Shown here: one piece after another, positions 62,167-64,000 of the stretch
How the letters are laid out: the number at the start of each line of letters is the position of its first letter
Position numbering within the stretch: position 1 is the first letter of the stretch
Source: Roseiarcus sp963726105
GTDB lineage: Bacteria; Pseudomonadota; Alphaproteobacteria; Rhizobiales; Beijerinckiaceae
Reading direction: 5' to 3'
Length of the DNA stretch: 64,000 bases
NCBI GenBank assembly: GCA_963726105.1
Contig: CAVSBJ010000026.1
Span: forward strand, 496,001 to 560,000
Notes under the pieces: generated by a model
What the model saw: only the letters and a program-made list of their open reading frames with translations
What the model was told of the DNA's origin: nothing
Database searches by the model: none
Position numbers and translations under genes: made by a program

Positions 62167-62966
62167 ACCCTTCGCGCATCGGCGCCATCGTGTTGCGGAT
62201 GTTCTATCTTTATCGCGGCAGTCCGCAGCGCATCTTTCCCATTTTTATCTTTGTCGCGATCGATATTCTGGTCTGGGGCTTTCTCACCCGCTACCTCAAT
62301 TCGGTCTCGCATGCTGACTTCAATTTCGTGCCGGCGCTGCTCGGCGCAGTGCTCCTTTGGGATTTTTTGACCCGGGTGATGCAGCAGATCACGATGACGT
62401 TGTTCGAGGACGTGTGGACGCGAAACTTCCTCAATTTCTTCGCCTCTCCTCTTCGCACGTCGGAATATCTGGTTGGGCTCCTGATCGTCGCCATCGCCAC
62501 CAGCGGCTTGAGCCTTGTCGCCATGCTCGTGCTTGCGCAGATCGCTTTCGGATTGTCTTTTTTCTCTTACGGAGTGGCGATCGCGCCCTTTCTCATGGTG
62601 CTGTTCATCACCGGCATCGCGCTCGGCGTCGCCGCCTCGGCCCTGGTGCTGAGGCTTGGGCCCGCATCCGAATGGCTGATCTGGCCGATCCCGATGCTGA
62701 TCTCGCCATTCGCGGGCGTGTTCTACCCGGTGACCGTCTTGCCCGGATGGATGCAGGCGATCGCGCTCATTCTGCCGCCGGCCTACGTGTTCGAAGGCAT
62801 GCGCTCGGTCGTCGCCGGACAAGGCGCGCCGTGGGATCGCCTGGCGATCGGAGGCGTGCTCGCGATCGTCTACCTTGTGCTCGCCTGCATGTTCTTCTTC
62901 GCCGTCTATCGCGCAGTGATCCGCAACGGCCTCATCGCCCGCTACAGCGCCGAGACGGTGAGCTAG
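62163..62966 (+). CDS. ABC-2 type membrane protein, NodJ-like
   Basis: 267 residues with about six membrane helices (RIGAIVLRMFYLYRGSPQRI, ALLGAVLLWDFLTRVM, VGLLIVAIATSGLSLVAMLV, GVAIAPFLMVLFITGIALGVAAS, FAGVFYPVTVLPGWM, LVLACMFFFAVYRAVI). The FYPVTVLPGWMQAIA loop is characteristic of ABC-2/NodJ exporters. Coupled to the ATPase gene by ATGA. Substrate unknown; the pair resembles polysaccharide/lipid or drug exporters. Confidence 0.82.
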   Translation: MNPSRIGAIVLRMFYLYRGSPQRIFPIFIFVAIDILVWGFLTRYLNSVSHADFNFVPALLGAVLLWDFLTRVMQQITMTLFEDVWTRNFLNFFASPLRTSEYLVGLLIVAIATSGLSLVAMLVLAQIAFGLSFFSYGVAIAPFLMVLFITGIALGVAASALVLRLGPASEWLIWPIPMLISPFAGVFYPVTVLPGWMQAIALILPPAYVFEGMRSVVAGQGAPWDRLAIGGVLAIVYLVLACMFFFAVYRAVIRNGLIARYSAETVS

Positions 62967-63067
62967 GCACCCTCTCGGTCGCTGCCGGCGGGGACACGGT
63001 TCGGACACGATGCGACACTAGCCATTCGCGCGAGGGAACGAATTGGGGAGCCGGTGGTTCTTCGACA

Positions 63068-64000
63068 ATGAGGGGCATGATGTCGCTACGCCTGAGGGCG
63101 ATTTTCGCCAGTGTTTTGATTCTGATCACGGGTCTTCTTGCGATCGCAGCGCAGGCTCAACAAGCGGCGCCAAACCCTCGAATTGCTCTCGTCATCGGCA
63201 ACGCGACCTATCGCGACGTCGCGCTCGCGACCCCCGCCAACGACGCAGGTCTCGTCGCCCAGACCCTGCAGGCGGCGGGATTTGACGTGGTCGGCGCGCG
63301 CGACCTCGACGGGCAATCCCTGCGAACGGCGTTCCGCGATTTTCTGCAAAAGGCCGAGGCGGCGGGCCCGGACATGCAGGCTTTCGTCTATCTCGCTGGC
63401 CGCGCGGTTCAGTACAACGGCGACAACTATTTCGTGCCGGTCGACGCTCAGATCAATCGCGACGCCGACGTGCCGATCGAAGCGATCCGCATCGCCGATT
63501 TTGCCCACGCTCTCGCCGCGACGCCGGGAAGAGCGCGCATCATCGTCCTCGATGCGGCTCGCGCCAATCCGTACGCAACGCAGGGCTCGCCGCTGGCGCC
63601 GGGGCTTGCTCTGGTCGATCCCGAGCGCGGCGAACTGGTCGCCTTCAACGCCGCGCCGGGCACGCTGGCTGGCGACGAGGAAGGTCCCTACGGGGTCTAT
63701 GGCAAGACGCTGGCGGGCGCGATGCGGCAGGGCGGGGTGGATATCGCCCAGGCGTTCGATCAAACGCGCGTGTCGGTCAACGCCGAGACGCAGGGCGCGT
63801 TGTTGCCCTGGAGCGCGTCCAAACTCGGCGGCCCCTTCTACGTGTTCGAGCGCGCCGCCGACGCGCCTCCTCCCGCTCTCTCATTCGCGCAGACGGAGCG
63901 CCGGCCGATCTCCAGTTTTTCCGCCGAAGACGCCTACGCCGCGGCTGTCGAGCGGGACACCCTCAAAGGCTATCGCGAGTTCCTGGCCGCCTACCCAAAT
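63068..64000 (+). CDS. Caspase-fold (peptidase C14-like) protein lacking the catalytic Cys and His, 3' end outside window
   Basis: An open frame that runs off the right edge (311 codons seen) and therefore has no stop. Signal peptide (MRGMMSLRLRAIFASVLILI, then TGLLAIAAQA), then a caspase-like p20 fold: PRIALVIGNATYRDVALATP at the start, LQAAGFDVVGARDLDG, then FVYLAGRAVQYNGDNYFVPVDA, where active relatives have a YAGHGVQ-type motif, and RIIVLDAARANPYATQG, where they have D-A-C-R. Both catalytic residues are replaced (His to Arg/Ala, Cys to Ala), so it is a pseudo-caspase. ATG 63068 is used; 63077 and 63080 are alternatives with a closer GAGGGG. Confidence 0.82.
   Translation, partial: MRGMMSLRLRAIFASVLILITGLLAIAAQAQQAAPNPRIALVIGNATYRDVALATPANDAGLVAQTLQAAGFDVVGARDLDGQSLRTAFRDFLQKAEAAGPDMQAFVYLAGRAVQYNGDNYFVPVDAQINRDADVPIEAIRIADFAHALAATPGRARIIVLDAARANPYATQGSPLAPGLALVDPERGELVAFNAAPGTLAGDEEGPYGVYGKTLAGAMRQGGVDIAQAFDQTRVSVNAETQGALLPWSASKLGGPFYVFERAADAPPPALSFAQTERRPISSFSAEDAYAAAVERDTLKGYREFLAAYPN

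Overview
The window is GC-rich alphaproteobacterial DNA, most likely from a Hyphomicrobiales (Rhizobiales) organism of the Beijerinckiaceae/Methylocystaceae type. The evidence is the mdh-sucC-sucD-sucA-sucB-lpdA order, the Rhizobiales form of DnaA, a DUF952-pyrD pair, small rhizobial families (GCG_CRPN, DUF4239, YkuD) and dispersed stem-loop repeats. Family level is an inference from gene content. No tRNA, rRNA or CRISPR array was seen.

1-14 kb is an accessory carbohydrate island. A truncated IS481-type transposase lies at the left edge. Two divergent FadR-type GntR regulators bracket two ribose-type ABC transporters, an SMP-30 lactonase, an SDR dehydrogenase and a 3-hydroxyisobutyrate-dehydrogenase-like reductase. 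The first transporter is intact. The second has an intact binding protein and ATPase, but one permease has an in-frame TGA and the other a frameshift, so the import system looks recently inactivated.

14.8-24.5 kb is mixed core and stress content: cysS with an overlapping GNAT gene, a citramalate synthase, a Gly/His/Tyr-rich secreted protein, a DUF4239 membrane protein, a metallophosphoesterase / cytochrome c / ECF sigma / anti-sigma group, and an arginase-family hydrolase. 25.0-35.5 kb is the TCA operon (malate dehydrogenase, succinyl-CoA ligase and the complete 2-oxoglutarate dehydrogenase complex), interrupted by three small genes (cupin, YciI, MAPEG).

35.6-41 kb holds a CDP-diacylglycerol hydrolase-like protein, an L,D-transpeptidase, a Tat-exported methyltransferase-like protein and a 902-residue membrane protein with an embedded spermidine-synthase-like domain. 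41.5-46 kb holds a rhodanese, dnaA, DUF952 and pyrD, followed by a non-coding stretch with a 10-bp-phased TAAACG array, an AT-rich segment and DnaA-box-like sites. That stretch is a candidate replication origin.

46-64 kb is accessory and metabolic: a low-GC methyltransferase, a TetR regulator with a palindromic operator, a PBP4-type carboxypeptidase, a TIM-barrel isomerase, two divergent thiamine-diphosphate enzymes, hydrolases, a persulfide-dioxygenase/rhodanese fusion, a class III adenylate cyclase, a Tat-SDR, a NodIJ-like ABC exporter, and the start of a caspase-fold protein that has lost both catalytic residues. Gene debris is visible in two places: a copy of the 3' end of the PoxB-like gene, and the first codons of a peroxiredoxin.
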